From the NCBI RefSeq assembly GCF_000615805.1, contig NZ_BAMJ01000015.1, positions 1 to 53,845 on the forward strand: 53,845 nucleotides of DNA, written 5' to 3'. The position numbers and the translations under genes are program-made. Positions 29,965 through 37,702 of the stretch are shown piece by piece. The notes under the pieces were generated by a model. It was not told the origin of the DNA, did no database searches, and worked only from the letters and a program-made list of their open reading frames with translations. Position 1 is the stretch's first letter; every line of letters starts with the position of its first letter. Origin of the DNA: Latilactobacillus fuchuensis DSM 14340 = JCM 11249 (lineage in GTDB: Bacteria > Bacillota > Bacilli > Lactobacillales > Lactobacillaceae).

Positions 29965-30951
29965 TTGACAACACTCAACTGGGGTATTATGGGCCTAGGC
30001 AACATCGCCGGCAGTTTCGCCACTTATTTCAATCAACCTGATGGTCAAATTTATGGGGCCGCTTCACGGTCACTCGAGAAAGCGACTGCCTTTACCACTC
30101 AATACGGGATTCCACACGCTTATGGTAGTTATGCCGAAATGTTAGCCGATCCCGCCATTGACATTATCTATATTGCAACGCCGCATAATTTTCATTTTGA
30201 AGGGATTATGGCCAGTTTAAACGCCGGTAAACACGTCTTCAGTGAAAAAGCGATTACGATGAACCGCCATGAATTAGCAACTGCTAAGGCGCTTGCCACT
30301 GAAAAAAATTTGGTGTTGGCCGAAGCAATGACCATTTATCACATGCCACTGTTTGATGAGATTGAAGCTCAACAAAAAGCCCGCCAGTTAGGCGCTTTAA
30401 AATCAATCCAAGTCGCCTTTGGTAGCTATAAAGAACTTGATCCAACCAACCGTTTCTTCAATCCAGCCTTGGCTGGTGGCGCGATGTTAGACATTGGCGT
30501 TTACGCCTTAGCCTTTGCCCGCCGGATGTTGACGGCCAAACCTGAATTAATCGCGACCCAATGGGTACCCGCTGAATCGGGCGTTGATCAACAATCGACC
30601 TTATTATTAAATAACGCACACGATGAAATGGTGACGGTCACTTTGAATTTACACGCTAAAATGCCCAAACAAGGCGTACTGGTTTACGAAAACGGCTATG
30701 TTACAGTCAATGACTATCCCCGTCCTGATCAAGCCACACTGACCCTGCCAGATGGTCAAACGGAAGCGATTCAAGCTGGTGATGCCTCTAACGCCATGAA
30801 TTATGAAGTCCACGACTTCCAAGAAACCGTTCGTGGTCATCAACCCAATCACACCCTTGAACTCACGAGTGATGTGATGGACATCATGACTGATGCCCGC
30901 GCACAATGGGGATTTGTTTATCCGTTCGAAAAACCCGAAGATTTAAAATAA
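29965..30951 (+). CDS. Gfo/Idh/MocA-family NAD(P)-dependent oxidoreductase
   Basis: 328 residues from a TTG start (MTTLNWGIMGLGNIAG) with AAAGGA about 11 nt upstream; no better ATG exists. Rossmann motif GLGNIAGSFA, the EKAITMNRHE lysine motif (family EKP) reading SEKAIT, and the C-terminal GGAMLDIGVYALAFA with the catalytic Asp/Tyr-type residues, resembling the dihydrodiol dehydrogenase-like branch. Substrate unknown; sugars or cyclitols are typical. Monocistronic, closed by a bidirectional terminator. Confidence 0.88.
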   Translation: MTTLNWGIMGLGNIAGSFATYFNQPDGQIYGAASRSLEKATAFTTQYGIPHAYGSYAEMLADPAIDIIYIATPHNFHFEGIMASLNAGKHVFSEKAITMNRHELATAKALATEKNLVLAEAMTIYHMPLFDEIEAQQKARQLGALKSIQVAFGSYKELDPTNRFFNPALAGGAMLDIGVYALAFARRMLTAKPELIATQWVPAESGVDQQSTLLLNNAHDEMVTVTLNLHAKMPKQGVLVYENGYVTVNDYPRPDQATLTLPDGQTEAIQAGDASNAMNYEVHDFQETVRGHQPNHTLELTSDVMDIMTDARAQWGFVYPFEKPEDLK

Positions 30952-30963
30952 TACAGCCCATAT

Positions 30964-31007
30964 TAATAGGCGTTTGATTTCAAAATCGAAATCAAACGCC
31001 TATTTTT
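30964..31007. terminator. Bidirectional intrinsic terminator
   Basis: AATAGGCGTTTGATTTC pairs perfectly with GAAATCAAACGCCTATT, T-runs on both strands; between the oxidoreductase (+) and a GNAT gene (-). Confidence 0.9.
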
Positions 31008-31028
31008 GACCCTGACTCAATCAGTCCC

Positions 31029-31484
31029 TCACAATTCTTTATGCAGGACAACCATATCTTGTAATTGAATTCCATTTTCAATAATTGGCCTTTGATATTG
31101 GTCAAAGAACCGAGGCCGAATATCACTAAAGCGGAAGCCTTGATGCATGTAAAAAGCGATGGCTTCAAAGCTAGCATCCCCAGTACCAACCACTAATTGA
31201 TGATAATCCTGAGTACTGAGTTGTTCGATTAGTAGTTCAATTGCTTGCCGACCATAACCGTGTCGTCGGTACTCTGGGAGAATGCCCAAATTCTTAATCT
31301 CAATGCGTTTAGCACCAGCTGGTACATAATGCAATGCACCAATGATTTGACCGTTATCTTGCAACAACCACAATTGCCCGTAGCTTAAATAACGTTGAAC
31401 CATCGCTTCTTCCGCATCGCCAATCAATAAATAAGCCATCAATGCATGGCGCTTTTGGACCGCAATTTTTTGATAAGTTAACAT
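31029..31484 (-). CDS. GNAT-family N-acetyltransferase
   Basis: 151 residues from the second ATG, which is 7 nt from AAAGTAGG; the first, at 31490, is only 1 nt from it. The acetyl-CoA pyrophosphate loop is ILPEYRRHGYGRQAIELL, with preceding beta strands WLLQDNGQIIGALHYV. The C-terminal part (AIAFYMHQGF) is the usual NxxAxxFYxxxGF-like end. Substrate unknown. Monocistronic. Confidence 0.85.
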   Translation of the reverse strand: MLTYQKIAVQKRHALMAYLLIGDAEEAMVQRYLSYGQLWLLQDNGQIIGALHYVPAGAKRIEIKNLGILPEYRRHGYGRQAIELLIEQLSTQDYHQLVVGTGDASFEAIAFYMHQGFRFSDIRPRFFDQYQRPIIENGIQLQDMVVLHKEL

Positions 31485-31507
31485 GTTCATGCCTACTTTC
31501 TAATCCA

Positions 31508-31536
31508 CAAAAAAAGCGACTGTTCCCAGCCGCTTT
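31508..31536 (-). terminator. Intrinsic terminator of the cold-shock gene
   Basis: On minus: AAGCGGCTG, GGAA loop, CAGTCGCTT, followed by T7. Confidence 0.85.
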
Positions 31537-31551
31537 GGTTAATTTAGTATA

Positions 31552-31752
31552 TTAAAGTTTGTTAACGTTAACAGCTTGTGGGCCGCGATCGCTTTCTTCG
31601 ATATCGAAAGAAACGCTTTGACCTTCTTCAAGCGTCTTGTAACCGTCGCCTTGGATAGCTGAGAAATGTACGAATACATCACTACCATCTTCGCGAGTTA
31701 CAAAGCCATAACCTTTTTCTGCGTTAAACCATTTTACAGTTCCGTTTTCCAT
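31552..31752 (-). CDS. Cold-shock protein, CspA family
   Basis: 66 residues from the ATG at 31752, right after AAGGAGG. Single-stranded nucleic-acid chaperone with the OB fold: [17 protein letters not shown] (RNP1) and DVFVHFSAI (RNP2), ending VNVNKL. A longer frame reading upstream belongs to the untranslated leader. The predicted promoter at 31871-31899 leaves a leader of about 115 nt, as is usual for cold-shock mRNAs whose leaders control translation by temperature. Confidence 0.95.
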   Translation of the reverse strand: MENGTVKWFNAEKGYGFVTREDGSDVFVHFSAIQGDGYKTLEEGQSVSFDIEESDRGPQAVNVNKL

Positions 31753-31870
31753 GAGAAAAATCCTCCTTGTGTCGTAATGACACGTATATATTTGTGTATT
31801 TCTGTCGGTACAATGGAAGAAAGTTCTTTTGAAAACTATCGAACCATAACCTTTCAAAAAGTACAAACAT

Positions 31871-31899
31871 AGTGTAACACAGAAAAAAAGCATTAACAA
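31871..31899 (-). promoter_or_regulatory. Promoter of the cold-shock gene
   Basis: TTGTTA (31899-31894) and TACACT (31876-31871) with a 17-nt spacer on minus; a leader of about 115 nt follows. Confidence 0.65.
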
Positions 31900-32064
31900 C
31901 CTTTTAGATTGAAAAATAAAACGTTTTCTATTCAGTTTTATCAAACCTTTTCAATTTAATGTCTCACTATGTTTCGCCTTTTAATTAATAGGAAATCATT
32001 TGGCATTTTCGCTTTTTTACGCTAAGATAGAAACATATTCTCAAACCATTGGAGTGCATTAATC

Positions 32065-32703
32065 ATGTTAAAAAATTTAAAACGATTCCTGCCCATTCTC
32101 GCCCTCGTCTTCTTCTTAGCGAGCTGCGATCAACCGCTCAATACTAAACAACAAGTTAAAGAAGATCTTAAATCACTCCAACAGATTTCGGCTACCCAGC
32201 AGACAGCGTTAACGGCACTTGAGTCAGCTGGTCAGAGTGAGTCGGTTGCTTATCTTAAAATCCAAAAACAATATCCCGATCAAAATCTATTAGAAGTCCC
32301 GACGACTAAGATGGCCCAAGCAACGGCCAAACGAGCTGACGCTTATCAGACCTTGAAAGACCAACAAAAAGCGCTCAAACCAGTTGCACAACGTTTATTG
32401 AAAGTCGCCAAACAGGATAATGCCGACTTACCAACTGAAGCCATTAAAGATTTAAATCAAAGTATTAAGATTTCGACACTCGATTACACGACGCTTTCTA
32501 ATTTCTATCAAGCCGCGGTTACTGCAGAAGCTGATTTCTATGCTGATCATCAAGATGCCAAAGCAACCTCTACTGATTTGGAATCGCCGATTAATCGCTT
32601 AAATCAGTTTTATAGTTCAGTTTATCAACAAGCCGAAATCGCTAAAGTCAATATCAACACCGTGACGGCGCAAATCAAGAAAGTGCAAACGGGCTTGAAG
32701 TAA
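32065..32703 (+). CDS. YkyA-like putative lipoprotein
   Basis: 212 residues. Lipoprotein signal with lipobox FLASC (Cys about residue 21), then a fully helical, Gln/Lys/Ala-rich domain with coiled-coil character. This is the layout of the YkyA family of cell-envelope lipoproteins, whose function is not known. The ribosome site is weak (GGAGTG). Closed by a terminator whose stem also forms the 3' end of the convergent GNAT gene. Confidence 0.7.
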   Translation: MLKNLKRFLPILALVFFLASCDQPLNTKQQVKEDLKSLQQISATQQTALTALESAGQSESVAYLKIQKQYPDQNLLEVPTTKMAQATAKRADAYQTLKDQQKALKPVAQRLLKVAKQDNADLPTEAIKDLNQSIKISTLDYTTLSNFYQAAVTAEADFYADHQDAKATSTDLESPINRLNQFYSSVYQQAEIAKVNINTVTAQIKKVQTGLK

Positions 32704-32706
32704 AGC

Positions 32707-32753
32707 AACGCATGAAAACCACCAAAACTAATTGGCGGTTTTCATGCGTTTTT
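32707..32753. terminator. Bidirectional intrinsic terminator overlapping a coding end
   Basis: AACGCATGAAAACC pairs with GGTTTTCATGCGTT, T-run on plus; a short T-run also occurs on minus. The right arm encodes the last codons of the convergent GNAT gene (DKNA-stop). Confidence 0.85.
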
Positions 32754-33218
32754 ATCGATCGCTAATCGTAGCGTGCTATTTTGGGTGACAAAACCCAATT
32801 TTTGATAGAGTTGGGTGGCAATTTGATTATTCCCCAACATTGTCAATTCTAGATAAGCCAGTTGTTGCGTTTGTTGCCACGCTTGAGCTGCTTGAATCAG
32901 TTGACTAGCCACACCAGTCCGTCGTACTTCAGGTTGGACGAATAGTGCAGTCAAGTAGGCAAAATAATGTGGGATAAATAGCGCTGAATCAGTGGTCCGC
33001 GCCGTTGTCACATGGCAGAACCCCGCTATTTGTTGGTCACTTATTCGTTGCACATACACCGCTTGATTGGGGTCGGTCAGCATTTTCTCCCATTCAAAAA
33101 AATCGGGACTATAGTTGGCTTGATAAGTGGTTGGTTGTAATTGATGCATTTCAGTCGTTAACTGTTGATACTGACGTGTTAATGCCGCAATATCGGCTAA
33201 AGTCGCTAATTCAATCAT
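32742..33218 (-). CDS. GNAT-family N-acetyltransferase
   Basis: 158 residues. The acetyl-CoA-binding loop is VQPEVRRTGVASQLIQAA, with the C-terminal element NQIATQLYQKLGF. Substrate not predictable. Ribosome site AGGAGG before ATG at 33218. Its last four codons and stop lie in the terminator shared with the YkyA-like gene. Divergent from the tRNA-Leu gene. Confidence 0.85.
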   Translation of the reverse strand: MIELATLADIAALTRQYQQLTTEMHQLQPTTYQANYSPDFFEWEKMLTDPNQAVYVQRISDQQIAGFCHVTTARTTDSALFIPHYFAYLTALFVQPEVRRTGVASQLIQAAQAWQQTQQLAYLELTMLGNNQIATQLYQKLGFVTQNSTLRLAIDKNA

Positions 33219-33247
33219 CTTGAATCCTCCTGGTTATTAAATAACAA

Positions 33248-33276
33248 TTGACTTCAAAACAAAATTCTCTTATACT
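33248..33276 (+). promoter_or_regulatory. Promoter of the tRNA-Leu gene
   Basis: TTGACT (33248-33253), 17-nt spacer, TATACT (33271-33276), about 35 nt before the tRNA. Confidence 0.75.
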
Positions 33277-33310
33277 AATGTACGTGGCATCAAGTCATAA
33301 TGCAAGTGTC

Positions 33311-33395
33311 GCGGGTGTGGCGGAATGGCAGACGCGCAAGATTAAGGATCTTGTCGGGAATTTTCCCGGTGGAAGTTCGAGTCTTCTCACCCGCA
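33311..33395 (+). tRNA. tRNA-Leu (anticodon AAG)
   Basis: An 85-nt cloverleaf: acceptor GCGGGTG with CACCCGC, D-arm GGCGGAATGGCAGACGCGC, anticodon stem CAAGA/TCTTG with loop TTAAGGA (anticodon AAG, 33344-33346), a long variable arm (CGGGAATTTTCCCG) proper to class II tRNAs, and T-arm GGAAG-TTCGAGT-CTTCT. The 3' CCA is not encoded. A34 would be edited to inosine for reading CUN codons. Confidence 0.95.
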
Positions 33396-33409
33396 TTCAT
33401 TTTTAACCA

Positions 33410-33437
33410 GAACGAGGTCTTTAGGGCCTCGTTTTTT
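33410..33437 (+). terminator. Intrinsic terminator after tRNA-Leu
   Basis: GAACGAGG/CCTCGTT stem followed by T7. Confidence 0.9.
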
Positions 33438-33455
33438 TGTGCTTAAAGCGATTGA

Positions 33456-33484
33456 TTGAATCTAAACCGGTAAATGGCTATAAT
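33456..33484 (+). promoter_or_regulatory. Promoter of the ECF S-component gene
   Basis: TTGAAT (33456-33461), 17-nt spacer, consensus TATAAT (33479-33484). Confidence 0.75.
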
Positions 33485-33515
33485 ATCAGTAAATCAACAT
33501 GAGAGGAATATCCCT

Positions 33516-34108
33516 ATGACTCATAAAAATTCATCCGCCTATCGTATTAGTATTCTAGCGATTTTAACGGCGTTACTATTAGTTCAAAGTTTCGTGCCAA
33601 TGGTTGGCTATATCAACATCATCCCCGGATTACCGGCAGTCACGACCGTCCACTTAACCGTCATTCTTGGTGCTGTCATTCTTGGCACACGTGGCGGTTC
33701 AACGCTGGGGTTAATCTGGGGGATTCTATCCCTCATCCAAGCTTACACCGCCCCAGGCGATCCGTTGTCCTTACTGATTTTTCAAAATCCGATTATCGCG
33801 ATTTTACCCCGGGTCTTAGTCGGCACCGTTGCGGGAATTACTTTTGAACACCTACAACATTCTCGAATTACCAAACCCGGCGCAATGGCTTTGGCCGGTG
33901 TCTTAGGTGCCTTGGTGAATACGACGTTAGTTATTTTGCTAACTTGGGTTTTCTACAGCCATCAAGCATCTGGCATGTACCATACCGATCCTAGCCGTTT
34001 AATCATCGTGATGTTGGCGGCGGTTGCCGTTAATGCATCATGGAAGCAATCCTTGCAGGCATTGTCACCCCATTAATTGGCACACCACTCATGCGGTTTA
34101 AACGTTAA
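33516..34108 (+). CDS. ECF-transporter substrate-binding (S) component, one-base frameshift
   Basis: The start at 33516 follows AGAGGAATA. With one base restored near 34036 the protein is about 198 residues and ends AGIVTPLIGTPLMRFKR, the expected C-terminus; without it the frame ends after an aberrant tail. Six hydrophobic segments, with the S-component hallmark stretch LTVILGAVILGTRGGSTLGLIWG. S-components bind a vitamin or precursor and share an energising EcfAAT module encoded elsewhere. The ligand is uncertain; pantothenate or another vitamin is possible. Leader too short for a riboswitch. Confidence 0.75.
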
Positions 34109-34117
34109 TAAGTAATC

Positions 34118-34165
34118 AAATAGGCATGCTTATCCTGAATACTCCGGATAAGCATGCCTATTTTT
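34118..34165. terminator. Bidirectional intrinsic terminator
   Basis: AAATAGGCATGCTTATCC pairs with GGATAAGCATGCCTATTT; serves the S-component gene (+) and the tex-sprT gene (-), whose stop codon touches the stem. Confidence 0.9.
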
Positions 34166-36836
34166 ATTCACTAATTTCAGTCTTGAGATGCACTAATCGG
34201 CCGCGACAAAGACGACAGACATAGCGGTCAACATTAATTTGACGTTGGCGTTGATAGACCTGACCACAACTTTGACAACGATACGTTTCAATTTTACGGG
34301 TTTTAACTTTTTTTAAACTGGCCGGTGCATATCGTGCACCCCCGACTTGTTGTAACAATTGTTTAAAAGCAACATCTCGATGGCGATAACCTTGATGACC
34401 CAAATGTAAATGATAATGACACAACTCGTGTTTAATCACACCGACCAAAGTTGCCTGATTATGTTCCGTTAACATCTTGGGATTGATATCAATATGATGG
34501 TCGCCCAGATGATACCGGCCCCCCGTCGTCTTTAGTCGTCGGTTAAAATTAGCCTGGTGCTCAAAAGGCCGCTGAAATGCAGTCAGTGAGATAGTCTGAA
34601 TCAATTGCGTCAGTTCTTGATCCGTCATCTTAGTCGTTGGCTTTAGGGGCTTCATGGTTAATTGCACCCGTTCCCGTTCTTGATCAACACTCAGCACCCA
34701 GACTTGGACAATATCGCCGACCGCGACTTCATCAGAGGGGTGTTTCACAAAATGATTGGCTAATTGTGAAATGTGGACTAAACCATCGTGTTTAACACCA
34801 ATATCTACAAACGCGCCAAAATCAATCACGTTGCGGACAGTCCCCTCCAAGGCCATATTTGGTTTCAAATCAGCCATCGTCAAAACGTCTTGGCGTAATA
34901 AGGGGGCCGTCATTTGATCCCGTAAATCTCGACCCGGTTTCTGCAAACCGGCTAAGACATCTTGTAAGGTTTCAGCACCGAGTTCTAAATCGGCCATCAA
35001 TGTTTCAAACGACTGTTGTTGAATCGCTTGTTGTAGTTCCGGTGTACCTAAGGCCGCCAAAGTTAACTTGACAGTTTTTAGAATGGCTTTAGCCGCAACG
35101 TAACTTTCAGGATGAATATCGGTGTTATCAAGTGGATTCGTGCCGTTAATAATCCGTAAAAAACCAATCGCTTGTTCATAAGCTTTAGGTCCTAAGCGTG
35201 GCACCTTTTTCAAGTCACTCCGTTTCTGATATAACCCATTATCATCACGATACTGCACAATATTTTGCGCCGTCGTGCCGGTTAAACCTGAAATTTTCTG
35301 TAATAATTGTGGACTGGCCGTATTGACGTTAACGCCGACACTATTAACCACATCTTCAATCACAGTATCCAATTGCGCCGTTAATTCTTTTTGCGCCACA
35401 TCATGTTGGTATTGGCCCACGCCAACTGCTTGTGGATCAATCTTAATCAATTCTGCCAATGGATCCTGTAGACGGCGGGCAATACTAATCGCACTCCGTT
35501 CTTCGACGTGTAGCTCAGGAAATTCAGCACGCGCCGTATCGCTCGCCGAATAAACTGAGGCCCCCGCTTCATTGACAATCACGTAAAAAATTTCCTGGGA
35601 AATTGTTTTTAAAATGTCCGCGACAAATTCTTCAGATTCCCGACTAGCGGTCCCATTACCAATCGCAATCATTTCAACGTGGTACTTGAGTAGGAAATTT
35701 TTAAATTCAGCGGTGGCGGCGGCCCGTTGTTTGGCCGAAGCCGGTTTATGCGGATAGATAACCAACTTGTCTAAGAACTTACCCGTGCCATCAACCACGG
35801 CTAGTTTACAGCCCGTTCGATAAGCCGGATCAAAACCTAACACGACTTTGCCCTTCAATGGCGGTTGTAATAGCAAATGTTTTAAATTATCGCCAAAAAC
35901 GGCAATCGCTTGTTGATCGGCCTTGGTTTTTAATTGTTTTCGTAATTCACGGTCAATCGCCGGTCCAATAAAGCGTTTATAGGCGTCGTCAATCGCCATT
36001 TGAATCAACGCCGTACTAGCGGTTTGTTGCCCCCTGAATAACGCTTGGGCAATATGCCCCGTAATCATCGCATCGTTAATTTGAATTTTAACTTTCAGAA
36101 TACCCTCGCGTTCGCCACGCGCAATCGCTAAGTATTGATGATCAGCGACTTTAGCCAAGGGCGCCGTAAAGTCATAATAGATTTGATAAACCTGTTTGTC
36201 ATCTTTTTCGTCATCTTTAGATTGGCTAACTAATTCGCCATTACGCCAAGTGTATTGACGCGTCCATTCTCTAAAAGTAGCGACTTCACTGATTTTTTCG
36301 GCTAGAATTTCATGAACACCCGCTAAAACGGCCGTTTGGTCCGTTAAATCCTGTTCAGGATTAATAAATTCAGCCGCCTTGGCTTGCAACGTTGCTTCCG
36401 ACCAATTAGGTATTTTTTCAATCGCGTCGGCTAACGGTTCTAAACCAGCTTCCTTGGCAATCGTGGCTTTCGTTCGGCGTTTTTGTTTATACGGTAAGTA
36501 CAAATCCTCTAAAACTTGCAGCTGTTTGGCTGTTTCGATTTGTTTTTGTAATTGTGGCGTTAATTTCTGTTGTTCCGTGATATTTTTAATAATATCAGCT
36601 CGACGTTTTTCTAACGTCGTTAAATAGTCAAACGTACTTTCGATTTCACGAATTTGAACTTCGTCTAAACTCCCCGTTCGTTCCTTCCGATAACGCGCCA
36701 CAAAGGGGACGGTGTTGCCTTCGGCGAGCAATCCTAAAGTGGCTTTAATTTGTTTCGGTTGGTATTGCGTTAATTGGGCAGTTACTAATTGTTGAATGTC
36801 AGTCATACTCGTTATCTCCTCATCATTTTGATGCAA
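34164..36836 (-). CDS. tex: Tex-family RNA-binding protein fused in frame to a SprT-like domain
   Basis: The frame gives up to 890 residues; MTDIQQLVTAQL (about residue 11) is a likely start. Residues about 11-735 are a full Tex: N-terminal helical part, YqgF-like nuclease fold (VVLGFDPAYRTGCKLAV), helix-hairpin-helix (VGVNVNTASPQLLQKISGL) and S1 domain (NVIDFGAFVDIGVKHDGLVHISQLA). Residues about 740-890 are a SprT-like metalloprotease-type domain, with HELCHYHLHLGHQG (HExxH) and a C-terminal zinc ribbon (CQSCGQVYQ..CRLCRG). In Bacillus these are separate neighbouring genes. The join has no linker and a TAA stop lies in another frame nearby, so an indel artefact must be considered. Confidence 0.85.
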   Translation of the reverse strand: MHQNDEEITSMTDIQQLVTAQLTQYQPKQIKATLGLLAEGNTVPFVARYRKERTGSLDEVQIREIESTFDYLTTLEKRRADIIKNITEQQKLTPQLQKQIETAKQLQVLEDLYLPYKQKRRTKATIAKEAGLEPLADAIEKIPNWSEATLQAKAAEFINPEQDLTDQTAVLAGVHEILAEKISEVATFREWTRQYTWRNGELVSQSKDDEKDDKQVYQIYYDFTAPLAKVADHQYLAIARGEREGILKVKIQINDAMITGHIAQALFRGQQTASTALIQMAIDDAYKRFIGPAIDRELRKQLKTKADQQAIAVFGDNLKHLLLQPPLKGKVVLGFDPAYRTGCKLAVVDGTGKFLDKLVIYPHKPASAKQRAAATAEFKNFLLKYHVEMIAIGNGTASRESEEFVADILKTISQEIFYVIVNEAGASVYSASDTARAEFPELHVEERSAISIARRLQDPLAELIKIDPQAVGVGQYQHDVAQKELTAQLDTVIEDVVNSVGVNVNTASPQLLQKISGLTGTTAQNIVQYRDDNGLYQKRSDLKKVPRLGPKAYEQAIGFLRIINGTNPLDNTDIHPESYVAAKAILKTVKLTLAALGTPELQQAIQQQSFETLMADLELGAETLQDVLAGLQKPGRDLRDQMTAPLLRQDVLTMADLKPNMALEGTVRNVIDFGAFVDIGVKHDGLVHISQLANHFVKHPSDEVAVGDIVQVWVLSVDQERERVQLTMKPLKPTTKMTDQELTQLIQTISLTAFQRPFEHQANFNRRLKTTGGRYHLGDHHIDINPKMLTEHNQATLVGVIKHELCHYHLHLGHQGYRHRDVAFKQLLQQVGGARYAPASLKKVKTRKIETYRCQSCGQVYQRQRQINVDRYVCRLCRGRLVHLKTEISE

Positions 36837-36878
36837 TCAAAAAAACAGCTTCCACGCTGGAAACTGTTCTCATCTACT

Positions 36879-37312
36879 TTAAGCGAGCGTTGAAATTTTT
36901 TCAATATATTTAGAAAATTGATCAGTCGCTGCATCTTGACGCATTTCTGACGCCACAAAAGCCTGCATGTCGATTGTTTGATCATCGTGCATACTTGTAA
37001 TCAAATCTTCGCAAGCTTGAATGAAGTCGCTATAAGCGCCCATTAAGCGTTGATTATTCCCCATCAAGCGAGCAGGAACGGCAACGGTCTTAAACTTAGC
37101 CAATGCTTCGTGATATTGATCAACGCCATCGCGGAAAATTTGAGCAGTTGTTTGATAATCTTGTTCGCTCATTTCAGCCAATTTACCATTTGATAAAGCT
37201 TCTTTCAAAGGTGCGAAATACTTACTCATGCCTTCTTGGGCTTTTTCAGTTGTATCGATTAAATCGTTAACGCTTGACCGTAGTGCGCCATCTTTTGTTG
37301 TGTTTTATTCAT
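36879..37312 (-). CDS. Unknown small helical protein, one-base frameshift
   Basis: The start at 37312 follows TAGGAGG. Restoring one base near 37290 gives about 144 residues beginning MNKTQQK and continuing GALRSSVNDLIDTTEKAQEGMSKYF. All-helical by composition, no cysteines, no membrane segment, no recognised family. The upstream frame ends after 17 residues without repair, while the strong ribosome site belongs to that frame, which supports a single broken gene. It lies 42 nt upstream of the tex gene on the same strand and may be co-transcribed with it. Confidence 0.65.
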
Positions 37313-37404
37313 GTTAATCCTCCTAATATCCTATGCTTTAGTATACTAATTCTAATAACGGCTTGCAATTAAAAGTTTGAAATCGACCGATGCGTTCTGC
37401 ATCC

Positions 37405-37443
37405 AAAAAAGCCAACCATAGTTAAATTCACCATGATTGACCC
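37405..37443 (-). terminator. Intrinsic terminator of the P-type ATPase transcript
   Basis: On minus GGTCAATCATGG pairs (with G-T pairs) with CTATGGTTGGC, then T6. It lies beyond repeat array 6 relative to the ATPase stop. Confidence 0.7.
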
Positions 37444-37456
37444 ATTTTTGATGAAA

Positions 37457-37702
37457 AACGTGCTTCTCAGCCAACTTCTTCCGTCTAGCTACAAAGCAGC
37501 AATCATGGGTAAAACCGCCCATAATTGTCGCTTTTAGGTTAATCCTCAAAGCCTGATCAGTTCGACCCAGCACTCTTTCTTAAACGTGCCTCCACTCGCA
37601 AATCCCTGTGCTTAGCGACGTTGCATCAACAAAGCCCAAAACTCGGACTTTATTGATGCAACTAGGCTAATGCTCGAAATTTACCCGCGAGCTGCGGCAC
37701 TC
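37457..37702 (+). repeat. Structured intergenic repeat array 6 (2 complete units)
   Basis: Units 37457-37575 and 37583-37702. The first looks chimeric: its 5' half (CTCAGCCAACTTCT) belongs to one subtype and its 3' half (CCTCAAAGCC...AGTTCGA) to another, so helix 2 cannot pair. The second pairs ACTCGC with GCGAG and has terminal hairpin GTTGCATCAA/TTGATGCAAC. The second unit overlaps the last 22 nt of the ATPase gene. Orientation is antisense to that gene. The stretch 37313-37680 holds no gene. Confidence 0.85.

Noticed and set aside
31753-31944. N-terminal extension of the cold-shock protein
   Set aside because: The stretch lies over the promoter and leader; the canonical 66-aa protein has its own strong ribosome site.
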